A stretch of DNA of 64,000 nucleotides from Siniperca chuatsi (GCF_020085105.1 NC_058042.1:14152501-14216500), one strand, 5' to 3'. Counted from the stretch's first letter, positions 27,508-40,960 are shown. Numbers and translations: made by a program. Notes: generated from the sequence alone by a model not told the origin.

Positions 27508-30500
27508 CTATAAAGCTGTTGATGCGGTAAGAGCCTGTAGAGCCAGAGTGGGCAGAAGGGCCAGTGTGCTGAGTGAATGGGCGGCTCCAGCGTTGTGGTA
27601 ACCGTAGCTCGTCCTACACGAGTTCTTCACCTCATCATATGTAATAGGAACATCATCTGGACTCATGCCTTTCAGAGTGTCACGCACCTGATACACAAGG
27701 ATAAGGCCGTCAGGCAGCAGACAGAAAGGCACTGTGACAGGTGTGTGTGTGTGTTTACTCACAGGGTCCACCTGCTACCAAAGCACCAAGCCCTCCATTA
27801 TAAAAAAAACATGCAGTTTGAACATATATCATATTTTTATGACTCCAATCAGTATTTAATCTGCTTAACAGAACCTTTCATTTACGTAATGCAACTCTGT
27901 ATACACATAATTGTTTTATTTCTTTTGACTGATCGGCTTTATGTCTTTTTGCTTTTACTTTACATTGCTGCAGCCACCAGCAAGTACAAGAGGAATACAA
28001 GGGATTGTTTACTGAAAAGTGAGCTAGTCGTGCTATATGTTGTTATTTCCAGGATAAGTTAGGCGCCTCAGTGGTACTATACATGTTCTATAGAATGACA
28101 GTTTTTATGGGAGGAAAAAAAGCTAGACCCTCCCTGCCTGGTTAATGCCCACATCTTCCAAATTCAGTCTGTCTGTTAAAAATGTATTAGTCTCCAAGCC
28201 CAAATCAAGATAACCCTGATGACATCATCAGGTCCACAGACAACATCATACAACTGTTTTCAGAGGCTGAGTAGTACTTCCTGCAACTAGTAAACTGATC
28301 TGGATGTGTAAAGTCAGTGAAGTTCCCCCTTTAAGGACAAAGTTAATAAATGAAGTGCATGGTGATGCAAAGATATGCAAAGCAAAACAAAGCAGTCAGG
28401 TGTTTTTGCATGGTGCTTGAAGTGATATCAGAAACACACACAGGGCTTAGTGTTGTGTGTGCGTCTGTTCCTCACCTTCTCAACCTCTCTTAAGACACGG
28501 AGCAGGTTGTTTCCCAGAGCAGCTTTGACCTCCTCGTCAGTCCATCCTCTCCTCAGCAGTTCAGCCACCACTTTGGGAACTTTAGACACATCCTCCAGAC
28601 CCTCTGGTAGTCTGAGAGGATGACGTGCAGGGAAATATGATTGTAACTCACGGTTAAAGTAAATTGTCTTTTACTGTTTCAGCACAGCTTTCCAGTGTTG
28701 TGGCCAGAAGCTTATGTTTAAGTCAACGTTTGAATGTTTTGCACTCACCTGGTAACCCCGTCGTAATCTCCGCCAAAACCAATGATGCCCACCCCGGCCA
28801 CTTTCTTTATATAGTCAAAGTGATCTATGATGAAAGCATTAAATTTGAGAATAAAGTGGATGGACACAGAAAGAACGATAAATGTTCATATTTAACCAGG
28901 TTTACAGTAGTTGTCATGGTCCTAACAGTAGTTTTACCAGCAACATCTGAGAGGGTCGCGGTCTTGCTGCATTTCACATAGTCATTGAAGAAGTTCACCA
29001 TGACGATTCCTCCCTTTTCTTTCTGGAAAGACAGACAGGACAGGGAAACACTTACTGACCCAGAAACTCAGATCTATGGGATGGAACAAGACACTGTGTC
29101 ATTGCTGCTTTGTTACGCAGGAGACACTCTATAGTGACTGAAAGTGCAGAACAGGACAAAGACAGGACCTGGGCCAAGAGATGCATTCAAACTCCTGGTA
29201 ATCCAAGTACACCGGGGTATTGACTTTTCAGCTTTCTTATCTGTTAGAGTGCCCATCTCCTGGTTATAACTGAGTAGCTTTTATGTGTTTGTTATTTTAC
29301 AGTGCTGCACAATAACCCTCTTGTTTATTGTTTTATTGCCTTTAACCGGGAACTGCCATTATGCATGCATCAGTTAAACTGGACATAAGGTGTTGATTTA
29401 CCACTTTCAACCCTTTGGTGCCAAGGGCCATTTACAGTTGTGTTCTCTGAGATGACAAACAGCAAAAGGCTGGGATGATGTTTTCAAAGTGCTTAACAGC
29501 TTCAAAAGTTTGGACATTTTACTGCAGTCCGGCTATATATTGTCTTCTGATAATTTCAGCTTTTTCATATCCAAATCACTTTCAGTGTCAGTGGTGGAAA
29601 GTAGCTCAGTATCATTTAGTCAAGTAATGTACTTAAGGACAGTTTTAAGTTATTTCCAGTAGTTACTTTTCAGATTAAAACATATTATAAGCTTGTAAAA
29701 TACAATATATTGTTATCAATTAAACCAGTTGTTCCCTACCTTTTTGGCTTGTGGCTCCTTGTAAAAAAAAGCAGTGTCTAGCCCGCCGTTACATTTTAGA
29801 TGTCTATGGGTTGACAGGAGTTCCACCAAAGAGAGAGATTTCCCTTCTAAACTTTTCAAATAGTTTCATTTAAATAATTGTTCAAGGTCCAAAGAGGTTA
29901 AATGATCTAATATTTCACAAAAAAGCAAAGATTGCACTTTTGATACTTTAAGTACATTTTGCTGAAGCAAAATTCTGAATGCAGGACTTTGACTTGTAAT
30001 GGAGTATTTTTATATTGTCGAACTGATACTTTTATTTAAGTATTTATTTCCACCACTGATCAGTATACCTCTTTCTTTACTCTTCAGCCTTGTGATTGCC
30101 CTGCTGCTTCTTTCACTTTCTCTCCACCTCCTGTCTTCCCAACCACACACAGACACACACACTCTCACCACTCTCTGCAGGACATCATCGGGGACGTTCC
30201 TCTTGTGTGGACAGACGCTGTAGGCGGAGGAGTGGCTGAAGATGACCGGAGCTTTAGACATGTCCAGCACCTGGTTCATCACTGTTACAGTCACATGAGC
30301 CAGGTCAATCAGCATCCCCAGACGGTTCATTTCCACAATTAGTTGCTGTTGTAGGCAAGCACTATGATTGTTAGTTGATCTATAGTTATTTCTTATATTT
30401 CTTTCATATATTTATATGTTAGAGGAATATGTCATTATTTTGATTATTAAGACACATTTGTACTGGAAAAAGGCATAATTCTAATTGTGACAGTACAGAC

Positions 30501-32142
30501 ATTTTGAGTTTTACACAGCTTGGAAGTAAGGTTAGGTCACACCTGTAATAAACTGAAGTCAAATAAAACACATTCGGAGTAAATCAGCACTAAAGTACAA
30601 TTTTTAAGACACTAACCTGTAACTTATTACACTTTAAAAGCATAATTATCCCTTCTTGTACACTGACCTTGCCAAATGGAGACAGGCCATTGTGTTGAGA
30701 TGGCTCTGATCCAGTGTCCACAAGCCAGTTATCCGCCCTGACAAGTGGAGGAAACCAAATCAGTGGAGGAAATTAGATTTGATTTCATGAATCATAAGAA
30801 TAGCCAGGGATCTCAATTGTAGCCTGGAAACTACATTTAATTTTTTAAAGACTTTATTCCCAAGTAAATTTGATGATTCAAAGGCCACATACTGTACTTT
30901 GCAATGTGATATTATTAAAAATATACATTAGGTACATTATCTGAACTCATACAGGCCAGAACCAAAGAAGTAAACGAGGCAGGTGAAAAATACACAGATA
31001 CAGTTTAGGAGGTGTGAGTGAGACATGTTTCCATTTCATAAGTATAGTTGATAAGGTTTCCTCTCAGCCACCTACAGTTACAGTCAATGTAGCGAGCTAA
31101 AGCCAGGCAAAGCAGAGAATCTGATACTGCTACCTAGAGAGCACAACAGGAATCCCCCGTACTCCCCACAACACAACCTAAATTAACCATGACATTTGAT
31201 GGTGATACACCACACAGATATAACTGAGCCTTACTGAAAGCTCAGGGAATAAATAGAGAAAGTAAAGATTGTATTCTTCCTAACTATTATGTCTAACTAT
31301 TATCTTCAGTGTGCAATAGTCCTTTTCTGTTGTTACTTTTACTCAAGTAAAATATCCGTAAATTAGACATTTTAGCAATAAAGAGAAACAGTTCATCAGT
31401 TGAATGACAAAGTGAAAATGAGCCTTTATATAAAATGAAGTTACTATATGTAAGAGCTCCTCACCTTCTGTATCTGTTTGTGTTGTTGTTTAAGAGTGAC
31501 ATAGACATGTACATTTACTTAATATTGTAGTTAACTACAAATCTGAAGTACTTGTACTTTATAATTTCATGTTACTTTGTACTTTTTACTTCACTACATT
31601 TATTCAACAGCAAATAGTCATGAGTTACCTTACAAGAAGATAAGATTTTGCCTTCTAGCCAGGGAGCTTCTAGAGTATGATTCAGTATTAAAGTACCCAA
31701 CTGTTTATAAAATTAGAGCTGAAATGATTAGTGGTTCAACAGAAATTTAAAACTATTTTGTTAACTGATTAATTTAAGTCACTTTAAGTCATTTTTCATG
31801 GAAAAATCCAAAACATTTCATGGTTCTCAAAAGTGAGGATTTGCAGCTTTTAAAACAAGACATTTTTGCAAACCAAACAATCAATCGATTAATCAAGAAA
31901 ATAATCAACAGATGAATCAATAATGAAAATAATCTTTAGTTGCAGCCCTATATAAAATAGTTCAAAATTAGCTCGAGCTCAACCAACTACAACAATAAAA
32001 TGTTGTTAACACATTAATGCATGAGTAATAATAATCTAATGATATACAATGGTCACAACAATTTTTCTGCATTGAGTACTTTTACATTTGATTATACTCA
32101 CAGACATTTACTTAAGTAACATTTTCTCCCTTAAGGAACCCC

Positions 32143-32174
<32 letters not shown>

Positions 32175-34669
32175 TGGACTTGTGTGATGCTTGATTGACT
32201 GTTGTAAGGTCACATGTATTTTTCTTTGTGTGTTTTATGGGCTCTTACCAGGGTGTGTTGCAGGAGTGTGTGAGTGTGAGGTAGCGGACCCCCAGTTGGT
32301 ACATGGTGCGCAGGGTGCCCAGACTGCTGTCGATGGAGTGACCCCCCTCCACCCCAATCAGACTGGCTGTCTTGTTCATGCTGAAGGCCTCCATAATGTC
32401 TGTGCAGTGCAGACATGAGAGATGATGGGTGATTCAGCCAGGAAGCAGAGGCAGGTATGAACAGAGCAGAAGTGGCACTGCGTTTTAAATGTCTCTGAAA
32501 TTACACCTCACCTTGGCTACTCGTGGCAAACATGAAGGTTTCTGGGTATTTTTGACACATCCTGTGAACCACATCTATCTGCTCCAGTGTTTGTCTGACA
32601 GCATCTTTGTACTGACTCTCACAGGGAACATAGGCCGACCAGAACTGAAAGAGGAAGAAAGGAAAAGGTATCAAATATAATGGTTATGGAGCTGCTGTGT
32701 TCCTTATGAGAACCACATCCCTTTTTATTGATTGACTGATTTACCGACTTTAAGTATGTCTTTTACAAGAGACATCTAAAAAAATGGCTGCATTAAAATA
32801 GTTAAAATGGAAATATACACAGTCACTTCTCAACAGTCACACTTGAATGAATCAGAATCAGAAATACTTTATTGATCCCCGTAGGGAAACTCTTTGTTAC
32901 AGTAGCTTGCCTTTACGTCAGTGCAGTGAATGTGGTATAAATGCCTGATATGATGGCAACTTTCCAAATGAAGGTTTTCTTTACTCCAGTTTGCATAATA
33001 TGAAACGGTAGTTTTGTCAAGTTGAGAATGGATTCTGCTGACATTAAAGATTTTTATTTATCTTTCTGAATCTTACTCTGTGTTCTCAGCTTGGTCCATC
33101 CAATTAGACTTTTCTCACCCTATCCCAACACCTCAACTCAGAGTACCAATCTGATACCAGTGTTCTTTTTCCCTTATTTAAAATATGTATACTTTACTGC
33201 GTAGAAGTGATTTGAATCATTTTTATGTAAGGTAACATGAGTCCAAGGATTGAAGTGACGCTGGAAACTGAGCTGGTGGCCAGCCGTGACTGAATGAATA
33301 TAAGTAACGGAAACACAGAAATGTATAATGTCCTCTATTAAAAATTTTACTTAAGTATAAGTAAAGATGTATTAGCAGCAAAAGTAAAAGTACTCATTAT
33401 GAAGAATGTCCCCTATTATCCCCTAATATTGTATTTTGATTATATTATAGTATTACTATATATGTGCATTAATGTGAGATAATGAGTAATAATGATGAGA
33501 TAATGTTAACTACTTTATATACTGTTGTGTAGTTAATCTATTCAAATGCATCATGTTTCTTAAGATGATCATATATTTTGATGATGTAAAATCTTAACCT
33601 ACAAAGTAACCTACTATAGCTGTAGTGTAAATGTAGTGTAGAAAGAAGGACAATATTTCCCTCTATAATGAAGTGAAGTGGAAGTATAAAGTAGCATAAA
33701 ATCGATATACCCAGGTAAAGTACAAATACCTCAGAATTGTACTCGAAATTAAAAATAAAAAACTAATTTGGATTTCGATCAAATTTGTTTAATAACAAGG
33801 AGAATAAACAAGTGCTAATGTAAATCCTTTTGGTACACCTTTAGTCACCCTTTTCTTTGGCACCATGGAGCTGCTCAGTACAACTACACAGCTCTGTGGC
33901 TTGGATTTCAAGCAATCAGCATCATCCTATACAGTAATGTTTCATTAAGAGTGAAAATGAGGATGCTGTTACTTGCAAGGCACAAGTGCTTATGCCTTAC
34001 ACCTCTTTATGATATGACCCAATGTATTCATTTCAATATTATCTTAAGAAAATTTGTGAAATGGCATCTGTGGAGCAGTTGTGAAGATTGCAGATAAAGA
34101 ATCCATTGACCTTGAAAGGATAGTTTCCTTTAATTTCCTAGTTCCCAGTACATTCTGTTCTTTATGTACCTGCGCTCCCAGCCGTCCCTCTTTGATCTTA
34201 GGGATGTTGGTGTGTGTTGTTGCGAGTGTGTTAAGATCCACTTTGTTGAGCTCGTTGTTGAATTGCTTTCGAAGTTGCCAAGGCAGGTCGTTATGGCTGA
34301 AAGATCAGAAAGTAAAGGTCACACACTCGCAGAGCCTTTTCTTTAAACTTTGGTCATAAACTGTGACAGCAGGGAGGAGAACTGCTTGTTTTGGTGCATC
34401 AGCACCAGATATAACTTCCAGAAGTGAGCTTTTAGTACATAATGTAAAAGGTTCACTGCTGTTGTTACTCGTATGTCAAACAGCAGACACCAACATAACC
34501 ATCATGCAAAGCACATTATACTTTACGCAAAAAACATTTCCACTTACCCATCAATGAGTGGCGTCTCAGACATCAGCTTCAGAGCTCTGGTCATGTACAG
34601 GTCCTCAGCTGAGGCACAAGAACTGACCCACAGCACCAAATATAGAGCTGAGATATCCTTGGACAGCAT
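27508..34669 (-). CDS. dpep1: Membrane dipeptidase 1 (renal dipeptidase)
   Basis: A zinc ectopeptidase that hydrolyses dipeptides and cysteinyl-glycine bonds (leukotriene D4, glutathione breakdown), GPI-anchored at the cell surface. Ten coding exons from high to low coordinate: 34669-34548, 34296-34170, 32644-32512, 32399-32249, 30737-30668, 30345-30169, 29022-28938, 28824-28749, 28611-28476 and 27687-27508. They give 418 residues with consistent phases. A signal peptide (about 1-21) is followed by IDGHNDLPW. The binuclear zinc ligands are present: His42, Asp44, Glu145 (VEGGHS), His218 (DLAHV) and His239 (SHSSA). Asp308 lies in [20 protein letters not shown] is the family signature. The C-terminus is small/hydrophobic, fitting a GPI-attachment signal. 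Length and domain order match DPEP1 (about 410 residues). DPEP2/3 are less likely given synteny with ankrd11. Confidence 0.9.
29588..30058. repeat. MITE family E, copy 2
   Basis: Bounded by AGTGGTGGAAAGTA on the left and its inverse, tttccaccact, on the right. It lies in a dpep1 intron. Its middle carries an unrelated repeat-like segment ('ccctacctttttggcttgtg'), suggesting a nested insertion. Confidence 0.65.
31490..32135. repeat. MITE family E, copy 3, split by a family D MITE
   Basis: The left part (about 31500-31640) carries 'acttgtactttataatttc' type sequence and the right part (about 32050-32130) 'catttacttaagtaac'. A family D element (31713-31951) sits between them. It lies in a dpep1 intron. 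Confidence 0.5.
31713..31951. repeat. MITE family D, copy 2
   Basis: The right end 'aatctttagttgcagcccta' is the inverse of the 'tagggctgcaactaacgatt' end at 36554. The interior has 'caatcgattaatcaagaaaa'. Confidence 0.65.
32142..32170. repeat. (CA)n microsatellite
   Basis: About 14 CA units in a dpep1 intron, 79 bases from the exon boundary at 32249. Confidence 0.9.
32850..32945. repeat. Retroposon tail ('atcagaatcagaaatacttt' type), copy 1
   Basis: The sequence agaatcagaaatactttatt, followed by gatcccc, matches a retroposon 3' segment common in fish genomes. It shares 'gaaactctttgttacag.agct' with 37895-37925. Confidence 0.5.
33335..33760. repeat. MITE family E, copy 4
   Basis: It shares 'tacttaagtataagtaaaga', 'agtaaaagtactcattatg' and 'gtggaagtataaagtagcat' with the other family E copies. 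Terminal inverted ends are not clear. Confidence 0.55.
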
Positions 34670-37647
34670 TTCTTAAACTTTTACTCACTATTAAATGCGC
34701 TGCTCTTCTTTTTCTTTGTGTCCCTAAACTTTCTTTAACCTCTGAGTAATCCTGATTCTTCCAACCACTGCTGGAACAGATTCCTTTCTGGTTTGCCAAT
34801 TTCTAATCTTTTAGTTTTTTATGCACATTCTTTCTCACTCCTGTTTTCTGTTCGATTATGCCTTTGAATAACAACTCGCTCCTCCTTTCTCTTGAGTCTG
34901 TTTCTCATTACAGTGGCAGCTGTCAGACATGCAGCGTAGTAGCTTCAACATTTTTACTATCCCTATAGTTGTTAGCCAATACATGTTGGTTAATGTATAA
35001 TGTACCTCTAAAGTTCACAACACATGCTTTGGACAGGACTTTCTCTCAGTTTTGCATGTGTCATTCACATGGCCTTGAAAAATTCAACAATATATGTGTA
35101 AACATTTTCCACAAGTGCTATGCAGAACCAGCACAGCTGTCTGCAGCACCTTAACCATCTTCGTTGTCAAGAAGAATGAATGTGAGTGATTGTAGACAAC
35201 AAGAAAAATACAGAATAAGACCAGCCTTATCCTTTAACCTACACAACATGCACATCAGTTGGCTAATATTGATATCAAGAACCATATTTGATACCTTTTT
35301 AATTTAACATGCTGCATACAGTCATTACTACTAAACTTCCCCCCGATATATGTTTAGTCATCACACATCTTACTTTTTCCACCATTTTATGATGATAGTG
35401 TTCACGATTGTGAAGATGGCGATTATTAATATCATTGTTTCATTTAGTTTTTGTTGTTTTTTTTCCTACTCAAACTCTACACATGTGGCACAATCCCGTG
35501 CTCATGATAAACAAAAAATCCCTGTCATTACCTCTCTGGAATCACACATCTCTCTTCAGCGATGACCTCTACATGACCTTTGACTCGTTGCAAAAACAAT
35601 AATTCTGTACCTAACACCTATAAATTGCAATACATTCAGTTAAAAGCAGTTTTGGAGAGCCAAACTATTAATTCAAATCAGCCTTCATTCCTGACAAAAC
35701 TCCAGTCTCTTAGCAATAAGAAATTACCTTTTCATCTTTGTAAGAGCCTGTGTACTTGGAGGAGGAGCTTGTAACAGCTAAAGAGAGAGCTAGCTATTTT
35801 CCTCAAAACAAAGCTAAAAGAGAGTTAATATTGGACTGGATTTATGGGATGGCAAGAAACACGACTCTAAATGAATGCTAATTTTGCTCCGTAAATGTGT
35901 AAATAAACAATTGTTTGGATGTAACAATGTGACAAAGTAATGTCAATTGACAATGTGGTGGTTTTTGGTGCCTCCAGATGGACAAAAAAATCAATCAATG
36001 ACCTCCCCTGACAAAAACTATGTTTAAACACATTCATGTCATGCAGTGCCAAAATCCAGTTGAATTAAGAGAGATCCTACTCACACACATAACCAAACAT
36101 AAACTACACATTATGGGATTCATATGAAACTCAATACACATTCAAATCCACCCATTCTGGCTGTACAATACTGTACTGTAATTTCTTCAGGGATTTATAG
36201 ACTTTAAGGACTGGAAACAAAAATGTTGTATCTTGCAACATACACACCAACACGCAACTCACCATTCATCCCCCATGTCTCTCCCTCTCTTCACTATCAC
36301 ACATCTACTTTTCTGATTTATTTAAATTTGTTTCCAATTTTGATGTGTTTGGTATGTCTGTGTTTCTGACATGATTAATACAACAATAAGTCTATGTATC
36401 CATTACCTACACCATACTTCACTACTTTTACTTCTGTCACAATTATTGTTGCTGTTATTGTTGTTGCTCTTGTTATGATGATAATGATGATGATGATTAT
36501 TAAAAGATTACAATCTTATTTTATACAATTTTATGTTATTTTTATTATGTTATTTAGGGCTGCAACTAACGATTAATATAGATCAATCTGCAGATCATTT
36601 TCTCGATTAATCGTTTGGTCTATAAAATTTCAGAAGATAGTAGACAAAAATGTAATTGTCAAAATATTCAATGTACTATGATAAAAGACAAAGAAGACCA
36701 CCAAACATTCACATTTGAGAAGCTGGAACAAGTGAATTTGAACAACAATCATGATTTCAGCTCAATTTTTTTGTTGTTGTTGTTGTGTATATTATTTGTG
36801 CAGTGAAAAAAAGGCTAATTAGAGGAAATAAGATAACAACCAGAGACAAATGGTGGTTAAATATGAGCTACAGTATTTCAGGGTCTATTGGGATTTAAGG
36901 AATGGGGGACAATGGGGGCCTGCAGATGTAAACAATTGTTGATGTAAACACCTACAGACAAAGAAAGTAGCAGCTACAAGACTTGAGCTACTTGGATGAA
37001 ATGATTATTACATTAAATTTATAAGTCAGTCTACTGTACATATATATATACTGTATAGTCACTTAAACGTTACATTCATATGAGTCCTGGGTGACTGAAC
37101 GAATAGAAAGCTGAGAAAAACATTGAGTTCACACAGACAGTTGGCCTAATTTAGTCTTTGTGTATTGTCATCAGCCTACATCTATTGCAATTTTTCTTTT
37201 CATGATTCTGGCTTTTTTAACAACAGACAGATCATTGCACATGTTCGTTGCTAAATTATCTTTTCTTTCCTTTCTTTGCTAATCTTAACAGAGACTCAAC
37301 AATTCCTACCATGAGCAAGTACTTGGCAACAGTGACATGGAAAATCTTCCTTTTAACAGGCAGAAACCGCAAGCAGAACCAGACTGTCGGTGGGCAGCCA
37401 TCTGCCTCTACTGGTTTGTCAATGTATGCACGTCATCTTTGGCAAGTATTGCAAGAAACACCCACTGTCTAACTTACATTTGCATTTCCTCTTTTTGCAT
37501 TTCGTCTTTTAGTTCATAAGCCTGTGTTCGTTACTCAGTCTCTCTTACAGAGGTGGAGTAGAGGCAGAGCTACAGAAAGGGAAACACAAAAGGAAAACTA
37601 GTCAAGAGGCAGCTAAAAACGAGAGACAGAGACCAGCAAATAGGTAT
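34670..37647. other. Intergenic region between divergent dpep1 and the sulfotransferase
   Basis: About 3 kb between two start codons facing away from each other. No gene is supported. A family D MITE occupies 36554-36805. The region should hold both promoters, but I see no convincing TATA or initiator assignment. The segment 37248-37472 is an open reading frame in another frame, with no sulfotransferase similarity. Confidence 0.5.
36554..36805. repeat. MITE family D, copy 3
   Basis: Starts 'tagggctgcaactaacgat' and contains 'ttctcgattaatcgtttgg', matching copies 1 and 2. Confidence 0.6.
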
Positions 37648-40600
37648 ATGTCAAGGTCAGATATGGCCAGGTTGGATGTCATAGAGATGTTTCATGGTAT
37701 TTCTTTTCCTGGACACCTACACACCCAGGATTCCTTGCAACTTGCTCTAAAATTTCCATTTAAGGACACAGATATCCTTATTGTCTCCTATCCAAAGTCA
37801 GGTAAGAAGAGATGACAAACTGATACATGGCACCTGCAGTGTCTCCAAGCGTAATGCAACTAACCACATGAGCATGTTGAGTAACTCATCGAGGGGAAAC
37901 TCTTTTGTTACAGCAGCTCACTATCATGTCAGTGCACACAGGAATAGAAGTACTAAGCAAAAAATATAATACACTATAATACAGGTCAGAAAATAAATTA
38001 AGTACCAAATGGGTGTAAGTATAAAATTAAAACAAGTGTGAAGTACAAAGTGGGTTTACTGGTTGATGATAATAATACGGTATAAAGTAATAGTGCATGA
38101 CTCACTTTTTTATTTTCAGTCTAGGTTTTTGCTGTTTGTTATGAATGCATTTAATAAAAGTCAGGTCAGAGATGCATCTCTCTTTTCTCTCAACAGGCAC
38201 CACATGGATGCAGGAAATTGTGACTCTCACATCCAGCAGAGGGGACCCACACTTGTCCCAAACTGTCCCAAACTGGGCTCGGGCTCCCTGGCTGGAGCAA
38301 TATTACAGTGCTGCGGTACTAGAGGCCTCATCAACCACACCCCGAGTCATCACCACACACCTGCCTCATCACCTGCTGGGCCCCACCCTCCGGGGCTCCA
38401 AAGCCAAGGTCAAATATACATGTTTATGCAACCGTTTGGACCACAGAGTTGTTCTTAGTATAGAGATAGACCGATAAATTGTCCAGGCCAATATATTGGT
38501 ATATTAGTTTATTGCAGATGTATCGCTATCAGTGTATATGTCAGCTGATAAGTTTTAAGAAATTTGGTAATTTAGAAGGGGTAATTTAAAAGCATTGTCA
38601 CTAGTTCCATGAGAGCACCAGAGAGCAAAGACATGTTGATTTTTCAACTCTAAAATGTCCCACTCAGTATGTATCTTGGTTAAAATTATTTAAAAAAAAC
38701 AAATCTAATGGATCCAAATCAAGATTGATTGTTTGTATTATGTGTTCTCCCAAATATCAATATCAGTATCTGCCCCAAAAATTGGTAGAGCTTTACTAAG
38801 TACAGTACAAATATTCTGACACTGTTGCTGGGTGTCATCTCACAGGTCATCTATGTGAGCAGAAACCCTAAAGATGTGTTGGTGTCCTTTTACCACTTCC
38901 ACAAAATAGCCAACTTCTTCCCTGAAGCTGGCTCATTTCCAGAGTTTTTAAATCGATTCCTGGAGGGCACATGTGAGTTGACATCAGGACAAAAGATGTA
39001 TTTATTTTACCGTTTTGTGAGGATATGCTGACTTCAGCTCTGAAGCCAAAAGTATAATTTGATCAGTATTTGTCCACACCTATTTGTTTCAGTGCCCTTT
39101 GGCTCCTGGTTTGACCATGTTAAAGGCTGGACCAGTCAGACAGCAACAATGAACAATCTGCTTCACATCACCTATGAAGAGATGTCGCTGGTAGGAGAAT
39201 TGATTCATCATTCTCACCACACTAAATGTCCATAAATGTATATTTTTTAAACAACAACAGACAACTAAGCATACAGTTTCTTATAAGACACCTATTTGTC
39301 TTGTTCCCCAATCGCAAGGGACAGTTCACTTCTTCAAACTAAGCTTACCTTCAAAACGTAAAGTCAAACTTCAAATACACCAGAGAATATGATTATTTAT
39401 TTATTTTTATACGATTATTTAGCATTTTAAGGAAGCCGTTGCACACTGCTCACATGCAACGGCCATTGAAGCGTTGCAATCCAAATAAAATTTTTTGATT
39501 AGTTCCTTTTTTGAATTATTTTAACATTATCATTGTCTTCTTCCTGCTGTCAGGACCTACATGGCGCCATAAAAAGGGTAAGCTCTTTCCTACAGTGTCC
39601 CCTGGTGGAGGACGAGGTCAACAACTGTGTGAAACACTGCAGTTTCAGCAGCATGAAAGACAACAAAATGATCAACTACACCCTGGTACCTGAAGAGATA
39701 ATGGACCATAGCAAGGGCTCGTTCATGAGAACAGGTGGGGCTCTGTTCTCTTATATGCATTTAAATCACACTTGATTGATTGATTGTGTCCTATGTCTAA
39801 CAATATGTGATCCAACTCTTAAAAACTGTTTGGTCGACCTGCTCACAGTTCATGTCCACATTAAGGCCATGACATGTGAGGGGGGGTCACAAGTAAACAT
39901 TGTTTCATTTTAAGGTGTCACAAAACAGTATCTTAGTAAGTTATTAGTGTTTTCTGATCCTGTCAGAAAAAATAATAAATGAAAGGAACAATTCGACATT
40001 TTGGGAAATATGCATTTTTTTCCCAAGAGTTAAATGAGAAGCTCAACAACACTTATATCTGTACTGTAAATATGAAGCTACCGTCAACAGGGGAAAACAG
40101 CTAGCCAGGATCTTTCCAAAGATAACACAATCAGCCTACCAGCATCTATAAAGCTTGTTTAATCCATACAAAAAGCGAAGTGTAAAAATTAGACAAGTTG
40201 TGGTTTTTATTAGGCCATTTCCCAGACAGGGCAGTAAGTTCCTCGAGTCTCCAGCCAAGAAATAGTCTTGCACAAACCCCCCTGTACAGATTAAACAAAT
40301 GAGATATAACATGTTAGTGAGATTTAGAGGTGCTCATGGACAGATTTTGTTACCTTTAGTCAGAGCCAGGCTAGCTGTTTCCCCCTGTTTCTAGTCTTTA
40401 TGCTAAGCTAAACTAACCGGCTGATGGCTCTAGCTTCATATTTACCATGCAGATATGACAGTGGTATCAATCTTCTCATCTAACTCTCGGCAGGATTATA
40501 GATAAGCATATTTCCCAAAATGTCAAAGGTTTATTTACATTTGTAATGTCTGTAAACAAAGGAGTCAACAGGCCTATATTTAAAATCATGTAGTTTATAT

Positions 40601-40843
40601 GGTTTTATATTACCACTTATTTGACTTAAATTAAATATCATCCTTTTTGCTTAACTTTTCCCCTCCTACAATTCAGGTAAGATTGGAGATTGGAAAAACA
40701 TGTTCACAGAGGAGCAGAATCAATATTTCAAAAGCGTCTTCAAGTCCAAGATGCAGGGCTGCACTTTAGAGTTTGTGTGGGAGCAAGAAAAAGAGGAGCC
40801 ACATGCTAATGAACAAATCTCACGGAAGAACACAGAACTATGA
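37648..40843 (+). CDS. sult5a1: Cytosolic sulfotransferase, SULT5A1-like
   Basis: Transfers sulfonate from PAPS to hydroxyl or amine groups of small molecules in the cytosol. Exons are 37648-37801, 38197-38408, 38846-38972, 39093-39190, 39554-39734 and 40677-40843, giving 312 residues. The PAPS 5'-phosphosulfate loop is YPKSGTTWMQEI (48-59). The catalytic His is His106 in TTHLP. The 3'-phosphate site is YVSRNPKDVLVSFYHF with Arg128 and Ser136. The dimer/PAPS motif RTGKIGDWKN lies at 256-265. The frame is open upstream to a stop near 37510, so the start could be ATG 37648 (chosen as first) or 37663. A polar tail of about 20 residues follows the usual end. The SULT family is certain. Member 5A1 is inferred from the neighbourhood (in mouse Sult5a1 lies in the syntenic region, from memory); SULT3-like is an alternative. 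Confidence 0.82.
37880..38070. repeat. Retroposon tail, copy 2
   Basis: Carries 'gaggggaaactcttttgtta' and 'cagcagctcact', matching 32880-32915. It sits in intron 1 of the sulfotransferase gene. Confidence 0.45.
39984..40531. mobile_element. MITE family A with terminal inverted repeats
   Basis: The left end 'cgacattttgggaaatatgc' is the inverse of the right end 'gcatatttcccaaaatgtc'. The interior includes 'cagccaggctagctgtttc'-like and 'tatgctaagctaaactaacc' segments typical of a very common percomorph repeat. The element, about 550 bp, has no coding capacity and lies in intron 5 of the sulfotransferase gene. A 3' half copy is at 42076-42253. Confidence 0.8.
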
Positions 40844-40954
40844 CTATGAAATTTGAATTCATGTTGCATCCTATGAGATGCATCACAAGTGGATTGTTTT
40901 CTGTAGTTTTTTGTAGTTTTTCTGATATTAGCTGTATACATCCTTCTAACATGC

Positions 40955-40960
40955 AATAAA
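40955..40960 (+). terminator. Poly(A) signal of the sulfotransferase gene
   Basis: AATAAA 112 bases after the stop codon. Confidence 0.55.

Noticed and set aside
37248-37472. Open frame upstream of the sulfotransferase as an extra first exon
   Set aside because: It has no sulfotransferase similarity; the downstream exon already has two usable ATGs and the usual N-terminus.
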